From Bacteroidetes bacterium QS_8_68_28 (lineage in GTDB: Bacteria; Bacteroidota; Rhodothermia; Rhodothermales; Salinibacteraceae): a DNA stretch of 32,234 nt. Each line of letters starts with the position of its first letter. Position 1 is the first letter of the stretch. The DNA is taken from positions 1-32,234 of the forward strand of contig PXTS01000009.1 of the NCBI GenBank assembly GCA_003022485.1, given 5' to 3'. The notes below the pieces were generated by a model, which saw nothing but the letters and a program-made list of their open reading frames with translations, made no database searches and was not told the origin of the DNA. The translations under genes were made by a program, and so were the position numbers. Positions 1 through 7,811 of this stretch are shown piece after piece.

Positions 1-1068
1 GTCGCCAGCGGAAAGCGAGCGCGCGAAGGCCACTTGCAGCTTCACGCACTGCTCCAGGTCACGCAGGTCCACCAGTTCGCTCATCGAGTGCATGTAGCGC
101 AGCGGCACGGACATTAGCCCCGAGGGCGTGCCCCCGCGCTGCCGGAAGATCGCGTCGGTGTCGGTGCCGGTGCGGCGGCTCGACGCCTCATGCTGGAGGG
201 CGAGGTTTTCGTCTTCGGCCACGTCCATCAGGCGCCCCACCACGCGCGGGTGGGCACTGGTGCCATGCGTCACCGAGGGGCCGTCGCCCATCTTCACCTT
301 GCCGTGCTTGGCCGGATTGAGGCCCGGCGTGTCCGTCGCATGGGTCACGTCGAAGGCCAGCGCCACGCTCGGCTCCAATTCGAAGGCCGCCATCGCCGCC
401 CCGTACCCGCCGATCTCTTCCTGCACGCTGTTGGCCGCGATGACGGTCGCCTCCGGACGCTCTCCCTCGCTGAGGCGGCGCAGCGTCTCGGCGATGACAA
501 AGCCGCCGAGGCGGTTGTCCAGCGCGCGCGCCACCAAGCGATGCTCGGTCACGTGCTCCGGGCCCTCCGCCGAGACGACCGGCATCCCCACGCGCACGCC
601 GCGCTCCCGTGCTTCCTCCGCGTCGGCCGCCCCGATGTCGATGTAAATCTCTTTCCACTCCGGCACGTCGTCGTCTTTGCGGTCGCGCAGGTGGATGGCC
701 GTGTGCCCGGTGACGCCGGGAATCGCGCCGTCGTCGGTGAGGACGCGCACGCGCCGCGCCTGGCTGATCTTGCGGTCCGACCCGCCGATGGGCGCGACGT
801 GCAGAAAGCCTCCGTCGGTGATGTGGCGTACCATCAGCCCGATCTCATCGGCGTGGGCATCGAGCATGAGGCGCGGGGCATCGCCGTTTTCGCTGTCGCC
901 GCCGCTGCCTTCGAGCACGGCGAAGGTGGAGCCGTAGGTGTTCGTCTCGACGCGGTCGGCCACGCCCGAGAGGTAGCCGGCCCACACGCGCTGCCCCTCC
1001 ATCTCAAAGCCGGTCGGGCTGGGCGTCTCCAGAAGCTCGAAGAGGAAGTCGTGGGCGTCGTCGGTCAT
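1..1068 (-). CDS. M42 family metallopeptidase (glutamyl aminopeptidase/endoglucanase-like), C-terminus cut by window edge
   Basis: Own reverse translation from CAT at 1066-1068: MTDDAHDFLFELLETPSPTGFE...LMLDAHADEIGLMVRHI...ALDNRLGGFVIAETL...VQEEIGGYGA...; open to position 1, so absent from the ORF track. Confidence 0.9.
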   Translation of the reverse strand, partial: MTDDAHDFLFELLETPSPTGFEMEGQRVWAGYLSGVADRVETNTYGSTFAVLEGSGGDSENGDAPRLMLDAHADEIGLMVRHITDGGFLHVAPIGGSDRKISQARRVRVLTDDGAIPGVTGHTAIHLRDRKDDDVPEWKEIYIDIGAADAEEARERGVRVGMPVVSAEGPEHVTEHRLVARALDNRLGGFVIAETLRRLSEGERPEATVIAANSVQEEIGGYGAAMAAFELEPSVALAFDVTHATDTPGLNPAKHGKVKMGDGPSVTHGTSAHPRVVGRLMDVAEDENLALQHEASSRRTGTDTDAIFRQRGGTPSGLMSVPLRYMHSMSELVDLRDLEQCVKLQVAFARSLSAGD

Positions 1069-1074
1069 TCGTTT

Positions 1075-1119
1075 GAGTGCGGCGGGCGGGAGTGCGGGAG
1101 GCGGGAGTGCGGCGGGCGT
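1075..1119. repeat. 3 x 15-bp tandem repeat in the M42 peptidase leader
   Basis: GAGTGCGGCGGGCGG / GAGTGCGGGAGGCGG / GAGTGCGGCGGGCGT. Confidence 0.9.
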
Positions 1120-1345
1120 GGCTGCTGCACTCGCCCGTGCCCTACTGCCGCGCCGGCGAAATGCTCCCGTGGCACCCGCGCGGCAGGGCAGGCCGGCCGT
1201 TCGCGTGGCCCAACAGCGCGCCGTCCCAGATGCGCCGGCAGCGTTGCCGGGATCTGCCGTCGCACCGGCCACCGACGCTCCAGCGACATGCGCGCCGCCG
1301 AACACGAAAGACCGCCGCCCACCGTCTGGTTCCGCGAGGGGCCAC

Positions 1346-2299
1346 TCACGCCGACACCGCCTCGCGTTGCTTCGCGTGCTTCGCGTCACGCGCCGTCTCC
1401 GCGTCGCGCGCCGTCTCCGCGTCGCCCAGGCGTTGCACAAGCGCCACGCCCGCCAGCACCAGCAGGCCGCCCACCAGCGCCATGAGCGTGGGCACCTCGC
1501 CGTGCCACCCCCACGCGATGGGCAGCGCCGCCAGCGGGACCAGGTAGAGCAGGCTCGTTCCCTTCGCCACCGACAATTCGGAGAGCACGTAGGCGTACGT
1601 CACGTACCCCACCGCGCCCGGCAGCACGCCGATGTAGGCCACCGCGAGCGTGGCCTGCGGCGGCGCGGCGGCCACCTGACCGGGCAACGCCGGCGCCCAG
1701 ACGAGCATCAAGAGCGTGCCCGTCCACATGGCGTAGGCGGTGATCTCCAGCGGCGAGTAGCGTTCCAGGAAGCGCTTCTGAAGCGTGAAGTACCCCGCCC
1801 CCGAGAGCGCAGCGGCCAAGACGAGAAGCGCTTCCGCCTCCAGCTTCGCCCCGCCCGCCTCGCCGAACGCAATCAGCGCCGCGCCGCCGAAGCTGAGCAG
1901 AATGCCCGCCCAGCCGATGTGGGAGAGGCGCTCCCTCAAGAACACCGCTGCCATCAGCGTGGCGAAGACAGGCGCCGTCTCCGTCAGAAAGCTCGCCGAC
2001 CCGGCCGTCACCGTGACCTGGCCGTAGTTGAGCGCTCCGTGGTAGAGCGTAAAGCCCAGCACGCCGAGCAGGACGATCCCCGGCCCGTCCCGCAGGCGCG
2101 GCAGACCGACGGACCGCACCAGCGCAATCACGACCATCGTCAGCGAGGCGAAGAGGTAACGCAAGAGCGCCAGTTGGCCCGGCCCGTAGGCGGCGAGGCC
2201 TGCCTTGATGCCGGGAAACGCCGACCCCCAGAGCAGCACGGTGGTCGCGGCAGCGGCGATGACTTTTTGCGTCGTGGTCATAGACGAAATAAAGAGCAT
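1346..2299 (-). CDS. EamA/DMT family transporter
   Basis: About 10 hydrophobic segments; WGSAFPGIKAGLAAYGPGQLALLRYLFA motif typical of EamA. Start may be the internal Met MTTTQK (about 2281). Confidence 0.88.
   Translation of the reverse strand: MLFISSMTTTQKVIAAAATTVLLWGSAFPGIKAGLAAYGPGQLALLRYLFASLTMVVIALVRSVGLPRLRDGPGIVLLGVLGFTLYHGALNYGQVTVTAGSASFLTETAPVFATLMAAVFLRERLSHIGWAGILLSFGGAALIAFGEAGGAKLEAEALLVLAAALSGAGYFTLQKRFLERYSPLEITAYAMWTGTLLMLVWAPALPGQVAAAPPQATLAVAYIGVLPGAVGYVTYAYVLSELSVAKGTSLLYLVPLAALPIAWGWHGEVPTLMALVGGLLVLAGVALVQRLGDAETARDAETARDAKHAKQREAVSA
1389..1424. repeat. 2 x 18-bp perfect tandem repeat near the 3' end of the EamA gene
   Basis: CGCGCCGTCTCCGCGTCG twice; encodes DAETARDAETAR. 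Confidence 0.95.
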
Positions 2300-2626
2300 G
2301 GACCGGGACGTAGGAACGAATTCGACGGAGGCTTCGCAAAGCCAACGCCGCGTCGCTCCCCGCGAGGGCTCTGCGACGATTGCCTGCGGGCATTCAGGCC
2401 ATACCCTGTAAGCTGAACCTCAAATGCAGATTCATGGATTTATATGGTCAGCGCGATAGCCAGCGGCGATCAAGCCGTAAGCCGCCGGCCCGGGCGGTGC
2501 AGCACGCGGGCGTTCGGGACCCGCTCTTGCCTGCTCGTCACGACGGGCGTCTTGACGACCGGGCGGCGGCGGGGCTATCTTTTTGTTTCCCCTGCTTGCG
2601 CCGTTTCGCTTGCCTCCGCCCTCACC

Positions 2627-3328
2627 ATGCCTTTCACCGTTCGGCGCTGCGCGCTGCCGCTTGCCACCGCGCTCGTGCTGCTGGGAAGCGCCGCCTGCGG
2701 GGATGCCGCCGGCACGAACTCGCGCCTCGGCGACACCTCCGTCGACAGCAGCGACACACGCGCGCATCGCGTCGCAGGACTGGTGACGGGCGTCGACACG
2801 CTGTCCACGCTCGCGCGGGCACTTCGCCGGGGCGGGCTACTCCGCGAGCTGCGGCGCGGCGGGCCGTACACGCTCTTTGCCCCCACCGACGACGCCTTTC
2901 GGCGCCACTGGCCCGGCTTCGACAGCCTGCTGGCCCCCGCCGGCACCTCAGGGGTTGCCGGAGGCCTCGCGGGCGCTTCCCCGGGCGGCACGCCTCCCGA
3001 GTTGTCCCCGCGCGACACTCTGCGGACCCTGCTCCGATTCCACCTCGTGCGCGGGCGCTTCGCCGCTCGCTCCCTCACCGACTCGCTGCGCCTGAGCACC
3101 CTCGCCGACAAGTCGCTCATGCTGGAACGCGCCCGCCGCCGTGGCTCGGGGCGGCGCGTGCGCGTGCGCGAAATGCCCCGCCCGGTGCCCGTTCGCCGCA
3201 CGCTGCGGGCACAGAACGGGGTCATCCACGTCCTGCCGCGCCCGTTGCGCATCCCCCCGCCGGACACCAGTGCGGAAGGCGCCCTCGGTGACACGACCGC
3301 CGCCGCGCCCTCCCCGAACGCCAACTGA
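2627..3328 (+). CDS. Fasciclin-domain lipoprotein (copy 1)
   Basis: MPFTVRRCALPLATALVLLGSAACGD lipobox; RRGGPYTLFAPTDDAF and TLLRFHLVRGRF, NGVIHVL fasciclin motifs. Start placed at ATG 2627 inside ORF 2444..3328. Confidence 0.82.
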   Translation: MPFTVRRCALPLATALVLLGSAACGDAAGTNSRLGDTSVDSSDTRAHRVAGLVTGVDTLSTLARALRRGGLLRELRRGGPYTLFAPTDDAFRRHWPGFDSLLAPAGTSGVAGGLAGASPGGTPPELSPRDTLRTLLRFHLVRGRFAARSLTDSLRLSTLADKSLMLERARRRGSGRRVRVREMPRPVPVRRTLRAQNGVIHVLPRPLRIPPPDTSAEGALGDTTAAAPSPNAN

Positions 3329-3381
3329 CCCGGGCCGCCCCCCGCCGCTGCTCTCTTCGCTTCGACTGGGCCCTGCGTTTC

Positions 3382-4086
3382 ATGCTTTCCGTTTGCCGTC
3401 TCCGCCGCGCGATGGCTGCGGCAGCGACCGTCCTGCTGCTCTCGGCCTGTGGGGGGGAGCGCCCGGCCCCCGGCGCCTCGGCGCTCGACAGCACATCTCT
3501 GCTCACGCAGGACACGACGCTCGACGCCTCCCTCGCCGAGGTGCTGCGACGCCGCGAGCGCTTTCGCGTCTTCTCGACGATGCTCGACTCCGCGCGGCTG
3601 CTCTCCAGGTTGCAGCGCGGCGGCTCCTACACCGTCTTCGCCCCTACCGATCCCGGCATCCAGAAGTTGCCCGAAGGCGTCGTCGAAGAACTCCTTTTGC
3701 CGGCCAACCGCGAGCGGCTGCGCCAGATCGTCGGCTACCACCTGCACCGGGGGCGGATCGCCCGAGACAGCCTGCCGGGCATGGACTCGATTTCCACGAT
3801 AGCCGGATCGGCCCTTCCCGTCGCCACCGAAGGCGGGCGCGTGCTCGTCGGCAATGAACGGATGGGCGAGTACGTGATCACTACCCGCAACGGGCGCATC
3901 TTTGCCCTCAACGTGCCGGTGATGCCGCCCCCCGACGCGGCGACCCGGACGCTACCCGACGGCGGGACCTACGATACCCTCGGCGCCGACGACGATACGG
4001 GCAACAGCAACGGGAACGGAGATGGCGGAAATGGTGCGGGGAGAGATGACACGGGCGGCAGCGACGGAGGAAACGACGAGGGCTGA
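3382..4086 (+). CDS. Fasciclin-domain lipoprotein (copy 2) with Gly/Asn/Asp-rich tail
   Basis: MLSVCRLRRAMAAAATVLLLSACGGE lipobox; LQRGGSYTVFAPTDPGIQKL, GYHLHRGRI; low-complexity C-terminus. Confidence 0.85.
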   Translation: MLSVCRLRRAMAAAATVLLLSACGGERPAPGASALDSTSLLTQDTTLDASLAEVLRRRERFRVFSTMLDSARLLSRLQRGGSYTVFAPTDPGIQKLPEGVVEELLLPANRERLRQIVGYHLHRGRIARDSLPGMDSISTIAGSALPVATEGGRVLVGNERMGEYVITTRNGRIFALNVPVMPPPDAATRTLPDGGTYDTLGADDDTGNSNGNGDGGNGAGRDDTGGSDGGNDEG

Positions 4087-4248
4087 CGAGCTGCCGCGTT
4101 ACGATCCTGACACGCCGGGCCGTGAGGGGAAGCGGGACGGATCAACGCCCGAAGAGATAGGATGCATACCTCTGAGGAGCCTGCGCCTCGCATATCGCGC
4201 GGGTTGCTTCTCGCCGTTTCTCTCTCTTGTAGTTCCTTTTTTTCTGCT

Positions 4249-5004
4249 ATGCCCGACGACCCCGACGACGCGCCCGTTTACGCCATCCTGGGGGCCACCG
4301 GCGGCATCGGCTCGGACGTGAGCCGCCGCCTCGCCAACGACGGCGCTCAACTCGTGCTGGGGGCCCGCTCCGAAGACGCCCTCGACCTGCTCGCCGACGA
4401 AACCGGCGGGGAGACCCATCCCCTCGACGCCACCGACTTCGAGCAGGTCCAGCAGTTCGTCGAGCACGTCACCGACACGTACGGGCGGCTCGACGGCCTC
4501 GTCAACTGCGTCGGCTCGATTCTGCTCAAGCCCGCCCACCTGACCAGCGTGGAAGACTTCAAGAAGACGCTGCGGCTGAACCTGCACACCGCATTTTTTG
4601 CCGTGAAGGCCGCCGCGCGCCCCATGATGAAGTCCGACGACGGGGGCTCGATCGTGCTGAGCGCCTCGGCGGTCGCGCGCAAGGGGCTCAAGAATCACGA
4701 GGCCATCGCCGCCGCCAAAGCCGGCGTCATCGGGGTGATGCGCGCAGCGGCGGCGACGTACGCGGGTCGGGACGTGCGCGTCAACGCCGTGGCGCCGGGA
4801 CTGGTCGAAACCCCCCAGTCGAAGGACCTTCTCTCCAGCAAGGAAGGCCGCAAACAGTCCGAAGCGATGCACCCGCTGGGCCGTCTGGGCCGCCCCGCCG
4901 ACGTGGCGCGCGCCATCTGCTGGCTCCTCGACAAGGAGGAGGCCGGCTGGGTCACCGGCCAGATCATCGGCATCGACGGCGGGCTGGGGACGCTGAGCGC
5001 GTGA
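4249..5004 (+). CDS. SDR family oxidoreductase
   Basis: LGATGGIGSDVSRRLA nucleotide-binding motif, NCVGSI, C-terminal VTGQIIGIDGGLGTLSA typical of FabG-like SDRs. Catalytic YxxxK appears altered (HEAIAAAK). Confidence 0.88.
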   Translation: MPDDPDDAPVYAILGATGGIGSDVSRRLANDGAQLVLGARSEDALDLLADETGGETHPLDATDFEQVQQFVEHVTDTYGRLDGLVNCVGSILLKPAHLTSVEDFKKTLRLNLHTAFFAVKAAARPMMKSDDGGSIVLSASAVARKGLKNHEAIAAAKAGVIGVMRAAAATYAGRDVRVNAVAPGLVETPQSKDLLSSKEGRKQSEAMHPLGRLGRPADVARAICWLLDKEEAGWVTGQIIGIDGGLGTLSA

Positions 5005-5140
5005 ACACAGCTCTCCGGCGGCCCCGACAAACGCCTGCCGTCGAGCCCCGAGCGCGACGGGGGGCGGAAGAGGGGCAGTAGCGCTTCGTCGTGCCGGCGC
5101 CCCGCCCGACCGGGAACGCCCGTCAGCGCGGGGCTGACCT

Positions 5141-5407
5141 TCATTCACTCGGAGCGGACTTTTTTTCCGACTCCGGCGACGACTGGTGCGCGCGCTGCTT
5201 CGGCGGGCGGTCGCCTTCCTTCGCATCAGGCGTCTCGCCGGTGAGGCGCTGGTACGTCGCCCAGTCGAGCAGCACAGCGTGCGGCTCGTTGTTTTTCTGG
5301 ATGAGCACGCCCTTCTGCTCGGTCCGCACGTAGTCGATGAGATCAGAGGTCTCCGAGCGCAGTTCAGTGATGGTGGCGATGGCGTCGACACCCGAGGTAT
5401 CGTACAT
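5141..5407 (-). CDS. Phd/YefM family antitoxin-like protein, no adjacent toxin ORF
   Basis: MYDTSGVDAIATITELRSETSDLIDYVRTEQKGVLIQKNNEPHAVLLDWATYQRL resembles Phd/YefM; start at CAT 5405-5407 preceded by AAGGAGG. Confidence 0.75.
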   Translation of the reverse strand: MYDTSGVDAIATITELRSETSDLIDYVRTEQKGVLIQKNNEPHAVLLDWATYQRLTGETPDAKEGDRPPKQRAHQSSPESEKKSAPSE

Positions 5408-5408
5408 G

Positions 5409-5419
5409 AGGAGCCTCCT
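5409..5419 (-). promoter_or_regulatory. Palindrome overlapping the Shine-Dalgarno site of the Phd-like gene
   Basis: AGGAGCCTCCT, 2 bp upstream of the start codon; on the minus strand reads AAGGAGGCTCCTCATG. Confidence 0.5.
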
Positions 5420-5424
5420 TCGAG

Positions 5425-5456
5425 GTAGAAAGCGTTCGATGTAGAAAGCGCGTGAG
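5425..5456. repeat. 2 x 16-bp degenerate tandem repeat in the antitoxin leader
   Basis: GTAGAAAGCGTTCGAT / GTAGAAAGCGCGTGAG. Confidence 0.6.
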
Positions 5457-5460
5457 GAAT

Positions 5461-5485
5461 GCCGGGGTAACCCCGGCTTGCTTTT
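5461..5485 (+). terminator. Terminator-like hairpin upstream of the antitoxin gene, plus-strand orientation
   Basis: GCCGGGG-TAA-CCCCGGC perfect 7-bp stem followed by TTGCTTTT. Confidence 0.6.
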
Positions 5486-5548
5486 AGACGCGAGGCTTCT
5501 CCGTTTGTTACCGCAGACACCTGCCCGCTCAGAAGAGCGCGCCCCCTT

Positions 5549-5562
5549 TCTCAAAATTGAGA
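5549..5562. promoter_or_regulatory. Inverted repeat, candidate operator
   Basis: TCTCAA-AA-TTGAGA in the AT-richer region upstream of the antitoxin gene. Confidence 0.35.
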
Positions 5563-5725
5563 CGACCCGTTACTTATTTTTTACTTCTCGAAGAATGGCC
5601 GCGCGCTTTTCTCGTTATCCCGTTGCCTGAAGGGCGTTTGGAATGAATATGCAAACGGGCGGGCTTCCCAAGCACGTCCCGGGGCAGAAACCGTCCTCCA
5701 ATTTTCTCTCCCGCAAAACGCAGGC

Positions 5726-6625
5726 TTATTTGAGAGATTCGTACGTGCTCAGGTGCGCCGCGTCGAGCTGGCTGAGCAGGGCGTAGGCCTCACTCTCCAT
5801 CGGCGACTCTTCGAAAAGCGCCGCCAGCTCCTCGAACTTCACGGCGAAAAACAAGTCGAGGACGTAGCGGCGCGACACGTCCTCATCGACCGTTCGGAGC
5901 GCCTGGAGCACCTCGAGGGCCGACTGCCGGGCCGCTTCCGTCTGGGCGACGAAGCGGTCGAGGCTGCGCAGGTGGTAGCGAAACAGCGCCCGGCGGAACG
6001 GCCGGTACCGCGAGTCCAGCAGCTGGGTGACGAGTGCGACGCGCCCCCGCCCGCCGACGGGCGTCCAGCCGGGAGCGCCGTTGGACTGGGCGAGCTCGGC
6101 AAGGTCGCGGGCCTGCTCGAAGTGCGGCGTGCCCCCGAGCTCGCTGAAGGTGTCGTAATCGTAGCCGAGCATCAGGTAGGCATAGAAGTCCAGCACCGTC
6201 GTGAGGTCGCCGTACTGCTCGACGTTGTGAGCGAGCGGCCGGCCTTCGGTATAGGAAAATTCCCAGTTCTCGTCGCGTAGGCGCGTGACCAGCGTCTGCT
6301 GGGAGGTCCCGTAGATCGGGCGGCGCGTGGCAACGACCAGCTGCGCGCGAAAGTCCGTCAGGCTGACCGCTTCTTGAAAGTAGATCTCAACGTTGCAACT
6401 GATGCGCTCGAAGTCCTGAAAGCGGTCGTCCGTCCACTTCTCGTTGTTGAAGTAGTCCTCGATCTTCCCCTCCAGTTCCTCCAGAAACGAAAACTCCGAT
6501 CCCGAAAGGTTCGAGTAGTCCACCGAGACGCTGCAATTCAATTCCTGTGCGCGCATGGTGGCGGGATGAGCGAACGCGCACGTGAGCAGTCCCGCGAACA
6601 GCGCGGCGAGCAGACGAGGCTTCAT
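5726..6625 (-). CDS. DUF4835 family protein (PorD-like, T9SS-associated family)
   Basis: Signal peptide MKPRLLAALFAGLLTCAFAHPATMRAQ then ELNCSVSVDYSNLSG...FNNEKWTDDRF...ERISCNVEIYFQE, ...LDFYAYLMLGYDYDTFSELGG, typical DUF4835. Confidence 0.85.
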   Translation of the reverse strand: MKPRLLAALFAGLLTCAFAHPATMRAQELNCSVSVDYSNLSGSEFSFLEELEGKIEDYFNNEKWTDDRFQDFERISCNVEIYFQEAVSLTDFRAQLVVATRRPIYGTSQQTLVTRLRDENWEFSYTEGRPLAHNVEQYGDLTTVLDFYAYLMLGYDYDTFSELGGTPHFEQARDLAELAQSNGAPGWTPVGGRGRVALVTQLLDSRYRPFRRALFRYHLRSLDRFVAQTEAARQSALEVLQALRTVDEDVSRRYVLDLFFAVKFEELAALFEESPMESEAYALLSQLDAAHLSTYESLK

Positions 6626-6651
6626 CGGAGCGGGCGCGGCAACGGAAGTGC

Positions 6652-6683
6652 AGTGCAGTACTCCAATAGTGCAGTACTCCAAT
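6652..6683. repeat. 2 x 16-bp perfect tandem repeat in the DUF4835 leader
   Basis: AGTGCAGTACTCCAAT twice, with a further partial AGTGC at 6647. Confidence 0.95.
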
Positions 6684-6832
6684 AGTAAGGAGGACAGGCG
6701 GTTTCACCCCCGGCGCGGAGAACGACTCGGAAGCAAATATTAATTTCAGGTTAACAAACAGGGCGCGGCGTTGCGCATCGGCGCCGGGGCGTGTCTTGGC
6801 CCATCCGTCTCCTCGCCCGTCCCCGCGTCTCC

Positions 6833-7684
6833 ATGCATTCCCGCATTGCCGTCTGGGTGAGCATCGGCCTGGGGTTGGTGCTCGCGGCAAGGCCGGCCTC
6901 CGCGCAACAGGCGCTCTCAATGGAGGGCGGGGCGCGCGTGGCCGCTCTCGCCGGCGCAGGCACGGCGCTCCCTGGTAGCGCCTGGGGATGGGGCAACCCC
7001 GCTGGGCCGGCCACACTCGGCGAGCGGGCGGTGAGCTTCTACGCCACGCAGGGCTTCGGGCTCTCGGAGCTGCGCCTGGGGGCTGCTCGCTACGCCGAGC
7101 CGACGGCCTGGGGCACGTTCGCGGCGGGCGCCCGCACGTTCGGGCACGACGCCTACCGCGAGACGGTCTTTTCGCTCGGATACGCGCGCAGCTTCCAGTT
7201 CGGAACCTCGCGGGGCGCGCAGGCGGGCCTGACGGCGCGCTACTACCGCCTCTCGCTGGGGAGCCGCTCGGACGGCGCCTCCTACGGAAGCGCCGGAGCG
7301 CTGGCGCTCTCGCTGGGGGCGCAGGTGCGGCTGCTTCCACGCCTCACGCTGGGCGCAGCGGCAGCCAACGTCAACGCGGCCCGCTACGCGGACGGGGCTG
7401 AGCTGGCCCAGACGCTCGCGGTGGGTCTGGCCTTCCGCGCCTCCGACCGCCTCCTCGTCCTCGCCGATGCCTTCAAGGACGTCGATCACGCGCTCTCGGG
7501 ACGCGCGGGGCTGGAGTTCGTGCCCGTCGAGGCGCTGGCGGTGCGCCTCGGCGTGGCCGGCGCCCCGGCGCGCGTGACGGCCGGCGTGGGGCTGCGCCTC
7601 AGCGTGCTTCGCGCGCGGTTGGCTTTCGAGCGCCACCGTACGCTCGGCTGGACCCCCGCCGCCGGCCTCGCGGTGCGCTGGTAG
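6833..7684 (+). CDS. PorV/PorQ-like outer-membrane beta-barrel protein
   Basis: Signal peptide ending ASAQQ; SMEGGARVAALAGAGTALPGSAWGWGNPAGPATL is the PorV/PorQ-type N-terminal pattern; Gly/aromatic-rich strands; ends LAVRW. Confidence 0.65.
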   Translation: MHSRIAVWVSIGLGLVLAARPASAQQALSMEGGARVAALAGAGTALPGSAWGWGNPAGPATLGERAVSFYATQGFGLSELRLGAARYAEPTAWGTFAAGARTFGHDAYRETVFSLGYARSFQFGTSRGAQAGLTARYYRLSLGSRSDGASYGSAGALALSLGAQVRLLPRLTLGAAAANVNAARYADGAELAQTLAVGLAFRASDRLLVLADAFKDVDHALSGRAGLEFVPVEALAVRLGVAGAPARVTAGVGLRLSVLRARLAFERHRTLGWTPAAGLAVRW

Positions 7685-7811
7685 CGCGCGCCGCTCGCGG
7701 AGGGCGGACCTGAACGGCGGACCTCTTCCGAGGCCCCCAGGTGGCTCGAGCAGATGCGTTTGCAGTCCGGCATACTCCCAAGCCTCCGCACACGCCTTCC
7801 CCCACGCTCCC

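Noticed and set aside
190-2416. Plus-strand ORFs 190..1485 and 1073..2416
   Set aside because: Antisense to the M42 peptidase and EamA genes; His/Arg-rich shadow translations.
4099-5520. 473-aa minus-strand ORF
   Set aside because: Antisense to the SDR gene and out of frame with the Phd-like gene; low-complexity Arg/Gly/Val composition.
6690-6790. AAGGAGGA at about 6687 as an RBS for a plus-strand gene
   Set aside because: No start codon at suitable spacing; the PorV-like start is about 140 bp downstream with a C-rich leader.
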